This document shows, in pieces, positions 46,895 through 57,533 of a DNA stretch of 64,000 nt. Origin of the DNA: Entonaema liquescens (lineage: Eukaryota > Ascomycota > Sordariomycetes > Xylariales > Xylariaceae). The DNA is taken from positions 2,429,501 to 2,493,500 of the forward strand of contig CADCSX010000005.1 in assembly GCA_902805475.1 (NCBI GenBank), in the 5' to 3' direction. The notes beneath the pieces are model-generated. The model saw only the letters and a program-made list of their open reading frames with translations. It was not told the DNA's origin and did no database searches. Made by a program: the position numbers and the translations under genes. Position 1 is the first letter of the stretch, and each line of letters opens with the position of its first letter.

Positions 46895-48839
46895 ATGTCT
46901 GAGGTCAAACAAACACCAACGACAGCTTCATCAGCCGACGTCGAAAAGACGGCGAGCGATTTGTCTGAAGCTGCCAAAATTGGCCCTGTGAACAAGCATA
47001 TAAATAAGGATGATCCAGACGAGGCGTTGAAGCTCGTGACCGGGGAAGCTGTAGTGTTGACCCCGGAAGATGAGAAGAGGTTGTTGAAAAAGATTGATCG
47101 TAACTTGATGCCGTTGCTCTGTATCGTCTACGGCTTAAACTACTTGGACAAGACTACTTTGTCGTATGCCTCTGTCATGGGGATTAAAGTAAGATGATCC
47201 CATATCCAAGTCCAAGCATTAGGTACTGTAATTAAAACTTACAATGTGTACTCTCTGCAGGCTGATATTAACCTCAAGGGTGAGTCTCTAATAGTAAATT
47301 GCGAATTGTTAAATATTTATTGACAGATATGTTATTCAAGGTCAAGATTATTCCGTGAGCCATTTCCTTTTCCTAACTGAAAAATTACGGGTTCATCACA
47401 CCAACCTCTGCAACGAGCCACCCGACCTTATACGGAATTCAACCGAAGACATCCCAAGTGATCCCTCAGGTTATGAGTTTGAGCGATGCTGACCTTCTAT
47501 ACAGTGGATAGCGTCCATGTTTTATTTCGGCTATCTCTTCTGGGAATGGCCAACAAACCGGCTTCTTCAACGCCTACCCTTAGCGAAATATTCCGCTTTC
47601 AACGTTATCATGTGGGGACTTGTCCTCTGCTGCATGGCGGCTGTGAAGAACTTCGCCGGGGCAATGACAGTGAGATTCTTCCTCGGGGCTTTCGAGGCCG
47701 CCGTAAGTCCCGGCTTTGCCCTCTTCACGTCCCAGTGGTATACCAAAAAGGAGCAAGGGACTAGAGTGGCATGGTGGTTCGGATTTAATGGCTGGGGCCA
47801 GATCGTGGGTGGTGTTGTAGCTTACGGCATCGCCGTGGGCACGGAAGCTCATCCTATCCTAATCAAGTCGTGGCAATTGGTCTTTCTTGTCACTGGTTTC
47901 TTCACGGCGTTTATGGGCGTTTTTTTCCTATATTTCATGCCGGACAGCCAGCTAAACGCCCGGTTCTTAACACAGCAGGAGCGAGTTATGGCCGTCGAAC
48001 GTATTCGCATCAACCAGCAGGGTGTGGGTAACAAGCATTTTAAATGGTATCAGTGTAAAGAAGCGCTTACAGATCCCATGGTCTGGGCATTTGTGCTGAA
48101 TAGTGTTATTTGCTCGATCCCTAACGGTGAGTTGCTTACAACCCTATATTTGAAGTTAAAGGCTAATGTTCTGTGTTAGGCGGGATGTCAAATTACTTCT
48201 CACAACTTATCGTTTCGTTTGGGTTCTCGGAAAACGAGTCGCTTCTTTTAGGGGCTCCTGGCGGTGCTGTCCAAGTCATCACTCTCCTAGTCGCTGGGCA
48301 TTTTGGTGATCGGTTCAAAAATCGCATTGTTAGACTCCCCGGTCCGTATATCGAAGGCGACGCTAACGGTTTATTAGTTATTCGGTGCGGCTGGCGTCCT
48401 ACTATCAGTGTTGGGTCTCTTTCTCATCCTCCTCCTACCACTTAGCAACAGTGGCGGGCGACTTGCGGGCTATTATTTGTATCAGTCATCTTCGACCGGA
48501 TTCGTGGCCCTGCTAGGGCTCATCTCGACGAATGTAGCGGGATGGACGAAGAAGACCACCGTGGCAGCAATGTATCTTACTGCCTATTGTGTGGGTAATA
48601 TCATCGGTCCCCAAGTATTCCAGACGTACGACGCGCCGCAGTACCGGATCGCCAACATAGTGATTCTCGTATGCTTGTTTGTATCGTTCGCTATTCTGAT
48701 CTTTATCAATATTTGGTGTAGGCGTCAGAACAAGATCAAGGCCGCTATCCGAGCTAGTCCTGGTTATACTAAGGTAGATGGGCAAGAATTTCTTGATCTC
48801 ACAGATAGAGAGAATCCCGAGTTCATCTACAGTTTATGA
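46895..48839 (+). CDS. MFS transporter, allantoate permease (Dal5) family
   Basis: Plasma-membrane symporter of the anion:cation (ACS/Dal5) group; relatives import allantoate, vitamins or small acids. Six exons (46895-47188, 47261-47279, 47341-47354, 47505-48126, 48180-48328, 48378-48839) give 519 residues and about 12 membrane segments. Blocks are YGLNYLDKTTLSYASVMGIK, GQDYSWIASMFYFGYLFWEWPTN, RFFLGAFEAAVSPGF, the loop GHFGDRFKNR and the conserved end PGYTKVDGQEFLDLTDRENPEFIYSL. Exons 2 and 3 are only 19 and 14 bases and together encode eleven residues (ADINLKGQDYS). Intron 5 has a GTTAGA donor and is supported by the CTAAC...TTAG end and by exact family spacing (KNRI-LFGAAG). The start at 46895 is the first in-frame ATG. 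The frame is intact, including an AAAAA run in exon 5. The substrate is unknown. Confidence 0.9.
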
Positions 48840-49298
48840 TATAGTCGGCATGTGAGAATCGGGGGGCTCGGTTAAGACAATGTATAGGTTCCTAGGGCAC
48901 TCAGGGGTTGCGATATTCAAATATCGTGTTGCTCAGCTAGGAGCCCATGGAATATACCGATATAATCAATTCCAACGTCATTAGAAGCATACCAAAAAAA
49001 ACGGGATGTGCCATTGAAATATGCTTCTTTTGTTTATTTCTAAGTCCTTTTTGATAAGGTATGCACTATTATAAATAACCTTCCCCTAGGTAGGAAATCG
49101 CTATATGCTGATTACTGGAAGTGCTTAGCACCCAAGTGTTCTCTATTTCTATAGCAATATTCTAACTAGTTATCTATCTTTCTATGTCTAAGGAATGTCT
49201 TTTGATAAGGAGACTAATCGGTGATTTTTGGATATGAGCTCGCAGAGCTATCTTGCCTGTATGACAAAGGAGATTTATATGAAGCCCTCAAAGCCAAC
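48840..49298. other. Convergent intergenic space between the MFS and ATP-grasp genes
   Basis: AT-rich 3' regions of two converging genes, with T-rich and A-rich patches. Nothing else was recognised. Confidence 0.45.
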
Positions 49299-51560
49299 TC
49301 AACGGAACGAGTACCTGACTTCCTTCCTCACTTCGGCTGCGACTTCTAGGGCTTCCTTTCTTGACTTCGAGAACACATTGAAATATGCTATAAATGTGTT
49401 TGCCCCGGAACTGGGATGTGGGACCTTCTGGCCCCTTTTCACAAGACAACCGCAGCGATTAACTAATATTCAAGGTTAGTGCTTTCTCTATACGTGATTT
49501 CACTGCTCATTCCAACTATCATGCTTGTGTGTTACATCCTCCGTTTATATATACCAAGAAACCAGGGTTCGTATTACATGACAAAAGGGGCTAAGAAAGG
49601 ATTAGAGCCGATACTTACTATTCTTCGCTAGGTCAGGCCTCCGGCCCAACAATTCCTTGCAAATATCATCCGAATCAAAGATGCCCTCACAGGTCTCCTC
49701 AAAATCGGCGCCGATGAAAACAAGCACTCCAGTGTACTGGGCACCACTTTGGAACGGGAGAGATAATGCTCTGGCTCGATCCTTGTCTTGAATAGCCAAG
49801 GTTAGTGCGACGCCAAAGTAATCAATTCCATAGACCGACTCGACAATGCGACTGGCAGTAGATCCTGGAGGCCGTGGGTTGATTTCTAGGATCCAGGGAG
49901 TTGGGGGAGCGGATGCTGTAGCTTTGTCAATTGGCTGTAGATCAACAAGGCCGTCATTCGAGCGGTATTCTACGGATGATTGCTCGACTCGAGCCTCCAC
50001 GTGGAAAACGCCACTAGAAATACCAATCCGGCGGAGAGTTGCGCCGATAGAAGCCTTAAGCATCTCTAGCTCAGGAGACGGAAGAGCGGAAGGGTGGACG
50101 AGATATGTCTCTAAGAAGCTTCTTTGAGATGCGGGAATCGTGATGTCGCTTTGGTCTCCTGGCTTAGGGAAGTCGTCGCAGATCTCACAGAAGAGTATTT
50201 CGCCGTCTAGTAAGATCATGTTAACATCTACTTCTGGCCCGTCACAATACTTCTCCATCGTGAATGACTTGAAGAAGGTCTTCTGTATCATTTCTACCCC
50301 CGCTTGAATCTCCGCTGCGTTGTTTACTCGTACAATCCCTTCCGAGTTAAGACCTAGGCACGGTTTGATGATTAGGGGATATGACAAGTTCTCTGCCGAA
50401 GCGAAATCCAAAGCCTCCTCGGCCGTTGAGCCACGGAAGGGATTACGGCCTTCGGCGATGCCCACTCGATATTTATCAGTAGCGATTTCGTACGATTCGA
50501 TAGGTTGATGTGGAAGACCAAGCTTCTCTGCTGCTCGGCTGACAGTAACTTGGAATGAATCAATAAAAGCAACAATGCCATCAACCTCTTTCCCATACGA
50601 CTTGATTGTCTCAACAATACGGTCTGCCATGTCGTCACCAGGGGGGTTCGTCCACCAAGTGCCAGCAGGCAAGAATGCCTCGTACCACTTAAATACCAGC
50701 GTTAGCGGTCATTGCTCTAAAATATTGAGGTAATTCTAGTATATAAGGCGGCCAGAAGCTCCTTATATGGCTTATCATAATCCCAACTTCTAGCTTAGAC
50801 TTGAAAAGGGGTATATGTTTGTACTACATACCTGTGAATATTCGCTTCGCTCGATCCAACACCCAGGCTTGTCAATAATGACGAGATCAATTCCAAGGAC
50901 TCGGGCTGCTTCGCATGCATATACAGTCCATGAGCCATGAGATGGTGCGCGATAGCTTATGCCAACGAGGACAAGACGTTTCCGAGTGGTCGGTCTCGGT
51001 AAAACCCAGGGCAGAGACATCTTATTTTCAAAATCGACTTCGAACTCCGGGTGGACAACGGGTGCCACTGGATTTGCGTTGATTCCCATAAGCGATTCTT
51101 GTAGCAATATTCCCCCGGCGGAAGAACGAAACAACTCGGGAATTGAAATCAAATCCAGGCAGGGGGCATCTCCAGAAAGCGGCTGAAGCGGTGCTAAGAA
51201 GGATACCGCCCGTTCGACACCAAAGGCATCTTTGAGACGAAGAGGGATGATATCTGACCTGACGACTGTACCTCTCTGTAAAGGGATTACAAGTCTCACG
51301 AGTCTCTCGTTAGTCGATTTAGTAGCTTGAAGACAAGCCACGAGGAACTGAAAAGCGTCTGGTGAGCCGAAGGACTCCGCGCTAGCAAGCTCGATCCCGT
51401 CGTTGCCACTTTGAATCCAGATATCATCTTCTCCTGGAAGATGTACATGTTTTGGAATGGACGATGAAGGATTCAATGACAATATTAGATCCACTGTCTG
51501 CAATGTTGTAGTATCATCCGAGACACATCTAGTGATTTGTGAGGTAACCCAACGACACAT
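49299..51560 (-). CDS. ATP-grasp ligase, carnosine-synthase-like (5' end uncertain)
   Basis: ATP-dependent carboxylate-amine ligase of at least 653 residues. Minus-strand exons are 51560-50832, 50687-49619 and 49462-49299; phases fit. Residues 1-190 are an N-terminal domain of unknown role. A Rossmann-like pre-ATP-grasp segment follows (RKRLVLVGISY ... ARVLGIDLVIIDKPGCWIE). The ATP-grasp core comprises YPLIIKPCLGLNSEGIVRV, FTMEKYCDGPEVDVNMILLDGE and the metal/ATP motif ILEINPRPPGS. The short last exon, LVKRGQKVPHPSSGANTFIAYFN, ends the protein. A branch point and acceptor (ACTAAC ... TTAG, ending at 51569) lie just 5' of the first ATG, so an unseen upstream exon is likely. Relatives join amino acids or acyl groups into dipeptide-like products; substrate unknown. 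It lies between a transporter and a CoA ligase. Confidence 0.82.
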
Positions 51561-52899
51561 GAAGGCACCTAAGAAATGTTAGTATTGGTTCCTAGAATAT
51601 CTTCAAATCTAAGAGCTTGCTATGGTTTCCCCGGAATACGGTTGCTTCTCTTTCTGTCATCTTGACGACGTCGGCTTGGCTTAAAACGATCTTGTTGAAT
51701 CCGCAGTCTTCTTGGTAGAGCTAGAGAACCTGACGATTTCTATTTCATATCGACCATTACTAGCGAGTAGAGCTAACTTATATACTGCCATCATGTCGTT
51801 CGAACATACTTGTGATCCTAACCGGCAGCCTGCGTCGCGCGTGATCTTAGTGTAGCCTGTGTTCATGTCTTTACCAATTTTATCTCAAAATTTCATCTTT
51901 TACTCTTTCAGGATACAATTCCTCCCACCTGGAAGCCACAACATCGTGTTAGTAACAGCGGAGAATAAAGCCATTTTGTTGTTGTCTTTGCTTGTATTGG
52001 CTTTCTAGATAGTCCTACCGCGAGGCTATACATAAGTTTCCTAATTGAGAAGCTTTGTGCGGTAGTCAAACGACATCCCGATATCATAAGCTGAGTCATT
52101 TAGAATACAAAACGAGGCGTTCTATGGACATGCGTGGCACGGGAAAGTCGAGAAACATGGGTTGCGAGTAGAAGTGCGCGGCCGCCCCATCCTGTACACG
52201 AATCTCTTGTTGGAGCGCGGACCTGTGGTAGGCGCCGCTCTATACACGATATAAAACCCATCTGTCGCGCGCCCCCACACATCTTGAATTAGATTTCTCC
52301 AGAGGGACTTGTTTATGTAGCTCGCTTTTGAATAGAGGGTATTGGAGTTGTGATTGGCAGGCAAAAATATCAAGTAGATGGAGCGAAGGAATTACGAGCA
52401 TCGACAACCGGCCCTACCCCGTGTCCTGCGATCAACCGGTATTCTCGGGACCAGGGCATATGTCCTGGAGAATAAGACTGGAACAATTACAGCTAAAACA
52501 CCAGTACCAAAGTAAATATATTAGCTTAGTGAGGGAGCCACCTAATGAACGAACGGTAATAGGAGCTAAGCAAAGAGGAGGGGATCGTGATATTTTTAGT
52601 CTTGAGACTCAACTCTATAAAATCATACAAGAACTTTCAAACTACTATTTTAGCAAAGCGTAATTGAATGTACTTTGACATAGTTGTTAGGGGAAATGGG
52701 TGTATCACTACTGGAAGATTACCTAAATGTTGTCTTGAAACCTAGGACCTTGGTGATGGATTACTATATTTGAACTTGAATACGGAAACTCCCCCAGTAT
52801 ACACTACTAGTCAACATGCTCGCGGGTTGAAACAAATAGAAGCAGAAATAGAACAGTGGCAAGCATCGCCAAGAATATAGCTCAACCGGGCCGAATCAT
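51561..52899. other. Intergenic region between the ATP-grasp and CoA-synthetase genes
   Basis: Probably holds the first exon and promoter of the ATP-grasp gene (about 51570-51900) and the 3' region of the CoA synthetase. Frames up to 111 codons at 52328-52663 have no recognisable motif. Confidence 0.45.
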
Positions 52900-55252
52900 C
52901 TACAACTTAGCCCTTGCCTCAATCGCTTTGTGCGAGTCCCCTTTATGCTTAAAATATTCTACGACCTTAGACTTTGCTACATTGACCACCGACGCATCCT
53001 CAATGGTGGCCGGGTATTGGACTTCGTTCTCAAGCTCATCATGGACGGCATTTTCAACTAGCTCCCTTAGAACCCTTCGTAGCGTCTTACCCGATCGCGT
53101 CTTAGGAATCATTCCTTTCCCCTGTATTATGCCGCCAAGCGTTGCGATGCCTCCAATCTGGCTTCGAACCAGTTTTTGGATCTCACCATACAGCTGCTTA
53201 TCCGGTACAGCAGACGGGGGGTGGTCAGGCACTGATAATGTTATAAAAGCGAACGGAAGTTGTCCTTTCAAGGAGTCTGGGATACCGACTACACATGCTT
53301 CCGCAACAAGAGGATGGCTTGTTATGGCCTGCTCGATAGAACCTATTCACTACACTTTAGTAAAAACTCTCTCTTTAAGGGTGGGATGACTTACCAGTCG
53401 AAAGTCGATGGCCGGCTGTATTAATTAAATCATCGCTCCGACTCATGATGCTGATGTACCCAGAAGGGTCTACCATGCCGGCATCTGTCAAGCTTTTGGT
53501 TAGCGAATAACTTCCAAGCATATACGAAGTACCTACCGCCAGTATCAACCCACTTCCCACCGAACCTTTTTAGATAACCGTTATAAAACCTTTCGTCATC
53601 TTTCCATAACGTTGTGAAACCTGTCGGCGCCAGCGGTATCGCCAGAACAATATTACCCATCTTCCCTCTCTTCACCTCGTTTCCATTATCATCCACCACT
53701 CTGACGTCAAAACCTGGCATTGCCTTGCCGGCGCTTCCTGGCTTGATCGGCAGCCGTTTATAACTTCTACTTATAGTACCTTCGGTGTCTCCTACGTGTG
53801 GGGCTAAACAGATGCCGGACATTGGTGATCCTGATTCGGACGACCACCAATTGTCCACTACTGTGGCGCCGGGGGCACCATACCGTTGTACAAGCTCATC
53901 ATACATCGTAACAATCGAGGGTTCTGACCTCTCACCCGCAAGGAAAAGCGCCCTGAGGCTTTTTAGGCCACCCTGTTCACCTATCCGCTTGAGAAACTTG
54001 TTTTCGGGATCATCTCGCTTAATAGCTCGTAGAGCAGCTATATTCATTAGCTTCATGGCATATATTATTCTTTGAACGGCACTTACTCGGAGCAGTGAAA
54101 AGGCTCGTCACTTTATATTCTTGTATGATGCGCCAAAGAGTCGAACTATCAGGTGTTCCGATAGGCTTTCCTTCGAATAGGACTGTGGCTACCCCGACAA
54201 GAAGAGGGGCATAAATGATGTATGAATGGCCTACCACCCAACCTATATCGCTTTATCTCTAGTCAATATCACCGGTGAGAAAACTTCTTTGAGATGTAAC
54301 TCACCTCGCTGTGAACATCACATCTCTGGGTCCACGAACGCCAAACAAATAGCCCATTGAAAGGTGCAAGCCCACCGCATGGCCACCTGCTTGACGGACG
54401 ACACCTTTGGGGGAACCTGTTGTTCCGCTGGTGTAGATGATATAAATCTCATCCGTGGCATCAACAGCCACGCAATCGGCTCTCACGCCTCTCGCTTTAC
54501 AGCTGCGCACCATTTTGAACCAATTACGCTCACCAGCCGTCTTGTTGAGCGCATCCCATCGTAATTCATCTCGTTGCCAGATCATGACACGGCTTGGCTT
54601 GTGAGTGGACAGTTGGATAGCTTCGGTGATGAAAGGCTTGTAACTCATGGGTGGTTTGGCTCCGTCTATTCCGCATGAAGCTGTCAAGATAGCTACGGGT
54701 TTGGATGCATCGATGCGCTGGGCTAGAGACGCCGCAGCAAATCCGCCAAAAACAACGGCATGAATTGCTCCAAGCCGATTAATGGCAAGAATTCCAATGA
54801 GAGCAGCTGGTATCATTGGCACTAACTATTGTCAGTTACTTTGCTATTATAATAAAAGGTGATGGGATAAGCATACTATAAACCAATACAACATCTCCTT
54901 TCTTGACGCCTTCTTCCCTCAGAGCACCAGCCGTGACTTCGACCTGGTCAAGAAGTTGCGCGTAGGTAATAGTAGCCTTCTTTTTGGTAACGGGACTATC
55001 GTAGAAGATAGCAGGCTGGTGGCCATTGCCGGCGAGGACGTGCCTATCAACGCAATTATAACATGTTGATATCTTACCGCCCGAGAACCACTCCCAATGA
55101 GGATATTCCAAACCACTTTTCAGTTTCCTCGTCGTTTGGGTTATGACCGCGTCTGGCTTCTGGTGCCAATGCAGCTTCTCAGCATGTCGGCCCCAGAACC
55201 TTTCCGGGTCCTCCAGCGAACGGCGGTGAACTTCGTCTTGCGGATGGCTCAT
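52900..55252 (-). CDS. Short-chain acyl-CoA synthetase (propionyl-CoA synthetase/ACSS3 type)
   Basis: AMP-forming ligase of 696 residues that activates a short-chain acid with ATP and CoA. Six exons: 55252-54877, 54821-54305, 54250-54087, 54037-53537, 53484-53395 and 53342-52900. Blocks in order are YPHWEWFSGGKISTCYNCVDRH (acetyl-CoA synthetase N-domain), NRLGAIHAVVFGGFAAASLAQRID, the P-loop YIIYTSGTTGSPKG, SDIGWVVGHSYI, NWWSSESGSPM, GGKWVDTGDAGMVD, RSDDLINTAGHRLSTG and the C-terminal catalytic Lys in PKTRSGKTLRRVL. The C-domain pattern and GFTTLW favour propionate over acetate, by resemblance to PrpE/ACSS3. No peroxisomal tripeptide is seen (the end is AKL, in a context EARAKL; AKL is a recognised PTS1 variant, so peroxisomal import is possible). 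CreA-like sites lie upstream at 55484-55559. The frame is intact. Confidence 0.92.
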
Positions 55253-56190
55253 GGTTGCAAGTCCCCGTGGCGGTCTCAAAACTTAAAGCATAAGATTTGG
55301 GCACTGTCTAGTATGTTAATCAACAGTTTATAAATGATACTATATAAGATTCTTAGTGGCCTTGACTTATCTCACTAAGTTTATGTGATATTCTAAATTT
55401 GTTATAATCCAACTTATAACACTTGTTGAGGCTCCCTTTAAGATGAAAGGGGGCTTTGTTTAGTAAGACCGGTACTAAGATACCCCGCGGGGCAATGGCC
55501 GTATTGTAATACATGTCAATCACTTCTCCTCAAATAAGATTGCCCCGGGGCTCTGGGGTACGGACGCACGTCCAAGCCACATCCTCGGTAAACTTCCATT
55601 TATACCGAGTTATGAAGAGAGTCAACCACCGAAACACTGCGAAGTGATTCGAGACGGTTGCTGGTGGGAAAAGTAGTGTATATTCACATTTCTTTCCAAC
55701 TCGAGGGGATTACGACAGCAAGGCCTACGATGTTTTGTGAAAATACACAATAGTAAGATACGGGATATTATGGGCCTATCCGCACGGGGCATTAAATTAA
55801 ACAATATAGATTAAAAGACTTTATTGCAACTTCGCCGGTTTTGCAATACGCGAACCGGCCTTATGGAACGGATGCCATGTCAACATCTTGGAATGTTGCA
55901 ACCCAAGAGACCGAATCTGAGTTACGATGAGCCGACCGGCAATTCCCCGACTCCATGCAACCGTAAATCAAAAACTCCCGGTGGCCCGCCCGAGTACATA
56001 CCGACCCCCGACCACTCATGCAATTGATGCTTTATGCTGATGTGTCATGCAAAGTAACCAACCTCATGTATCTCATAATGCAATGTGCGATGCTGTAAAC
56101 CCTGAATGCAACCAACCCCGTGGACCGTGGCGTATGCTATAACGAGCAGCGTCGTAGATTCATCAAGCCAGGTGACGCTAGGCACGTCCG
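55253..56190. other. Intergenic region upstream of the CoA synthetase
   Basis: Holds the CoA-synthetase promoter with the CreA-like inverted repeat (listed separately) and the 3' region of the BRCT gene. Short frames here lack motifs. Confidence 0.45.
55484..55559. promoter_or_regulatory. CreA-like GC-box inverted repeat upstream of the CoA synthetase
   Basis: CCCCGCGGGG (55484-55493) and GCCCCGGGGC (55543-55552) followed by CTGGGG (55554-55559) contain several matches to the fungal carbon-catabolite repressor site SYGGRG. The flanks also form a 9-base inverted repeat, CGGGGCAAT (55489-55497) and ATTGCCCCG (55540-55548). They lie 230-310 bases 5' of the ATG at 55252. Glucose repression of the ligase is inferred, not shown. 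Confidence 0.5.
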
Positions 56191-57075
56191 CTATGGTGTG
56201 GATGGGGACTCTCCTGCAGAATTCTTGGTTTTCGAATATAAACCATATACGCTCTGCTGACCTTTTGATGCCATCTTTAAGTTGCTAAATCTTGCTTCCG
56301 GAAGTCGTTTGCCCGCTTTAATGCTTTCAAGAACCCATTCAGCACCCACGAACTTCATCCCGCAACCACCAACCTTCTGGATTTCTTTTTGCAGCTTTCC
56401 TCCTGCAAGACCTCCACCGGCACCTCTGGGTCCTCCTGTCGGCCTACCCAAAATTACGTGGGTCACTTGCCTTCGTCCGAGACTGATGGAAGTTCTGGCA
56501 CCATGTTCTGCTAAGACGTGCTTGAGTTTGTGGTCTGATATTAAGGGGTGCGTGCTGCCGTTGATATAGACCACGACACCGTCGAATATGCTCTTTGGCT
56601 TGGCTTTTCCCGCCTCTCGCGCTTCATCTTCGGCTTTACGCCGGGTCATGAGATTCTCTTCGGATGTCGGGCCGCTGCGGTTCTCATGATTCAGTTTGGA
56701 GTCAATGTCTAGTGTCGTAGACGTGGATGAAGACATGCTCGTTGTCATGATCCCGGGCTTTGCAAGCATATCCCTGACGGAACACTTAGCGCGTGACCGT
56801 AGCTCAGGCGTGACAAGAGCTTTCAGCTTGGGGTCCCAGTCTTTCGATCCGGCACCGACCGTGTCTGATACTCTTGATCCGCCGCCCGGACCCCCTTTGA
56901 ACTGGCTCGTCAACTTCAAGTTCCGAGATTGACGCCATCCCGTACTTCTTCCCAAATGATTTTCGGCGCGTTGGTGACCGGTAGCAGATGAATTCCAAGA
57001 ATCAAAAGCCATGCCATATTTAGGTTCTGCTGCTTTGGATATCTCTTGCTTTGATGTGTTTGACGGGGGCGACAT
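56191..57075 (-). CDS. BRCT-domain protein
   Basis: An intronless 294-residue protein starting at ATG 57075 (MSPPSNTSKQ); the open frame extends nine codons further without an ATG. Residues 1-165 are polar and probably disordered. A single BRCT domain occupies about 170-285: SIFDGVVVYINGSTHPLISDHKLKHVLAEHGARTSISL, then VTHVILG, and the signature Trp in FVGAEWVLESIKAGKRLPEARFS. A Gly-rich loop (GGPRGAGGGLAGG) extends the domain. Layout and size resemble fungal single-BRCT proteins related to the Rev1 N-terminus. It lacks a polymerase domain, so it is not Rev1 itself. It likely binds phosphoproteins or DNA in the damage response; the role is inferred from the fold. Confidence 0.87.
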   Translation of the reverse strand: MSPPSNTSKQEISKAAEPKYGMAFDSWNSSATGHQRAENHLGRSTGWRQSRNLKLTSQFKGGPGGGSRVSDTVGAGSKDWDPKLKALVTPELRSRAKCSVRDMLAKPGIMTTSMSSSTSTTLDIDSKLNHENRSGPTSEENLMTRRKAEDEAREAGKAKPKSIFDGVVVYINGSTHPLISDHKLKHVLAEHGARTSISLGRRQVTHVILGRPTGGPRGAGGGLAGGKLQKEIQKVGGCGMKFVGAEWVLESIKAGKRLPEARFSNLKMASKGQQSVYGLYSKTKNSAGESPSTP

Positions 57076-57451
57076 GGCGAAACGAAATAGAATGGGTGAC
57101 ACGAAGACAGTAAGAGGTTGTTAAAGTTGAGAAAAAAAAAAACCAAAAAAAAACAAAAAAACCGCGTGATTGCTACGTCATTGTGAAGGTGAGTAAGAAG
57201 AAGGGTAAAAAACAGAAGTCACCCTCGCACAACAGGTTGGCCTGTTTCCCTTTGAAGTGAGACAATGGTCATAGACTTAAAACCTTGAACCATTCCGTTC
57301 GACTCGACGCTAACGGGAAAACCAACCCTGAACTACCGCCGGCCAGCTGCCGGGCAACACAACAGAGGACATGCCGGTAGTGACACGTGACGCCCCGTTT
57401 ATATTATTGAAACATGGACAATTACCTAACTAACAAAAGTCTAGATTATTA

Positions 57452-57533
57452 GTTTTGTGAGTTTTGTGAGTTTTGTGAGTTTTGTGAGTTTTGTGAGTTT
57501 TGTGAGTTTTGTGAGTTTTTGTGAGTCTTGTAA
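57452..57533. repeat. Nine-base minisatellite (gttttgtga)
   Basis: Seven perfect tandem copies of gttttgtga are followed by one copy with an extra T (57515-57524) and a degenerate copy gtcttgtaa. It starts about 380 bases 5' of the BRCT gene's start codon. Such arrays vary in copy number between strains. Confidence 0.92.

Noticed and set aside
49228..49479. 83-codon plus-strand frame starting DMSSQSYLAC
   Set aside because: It overlaps and is antisense to the last exon of the ATP-grasp gene, which fits family sequence and splice phase.
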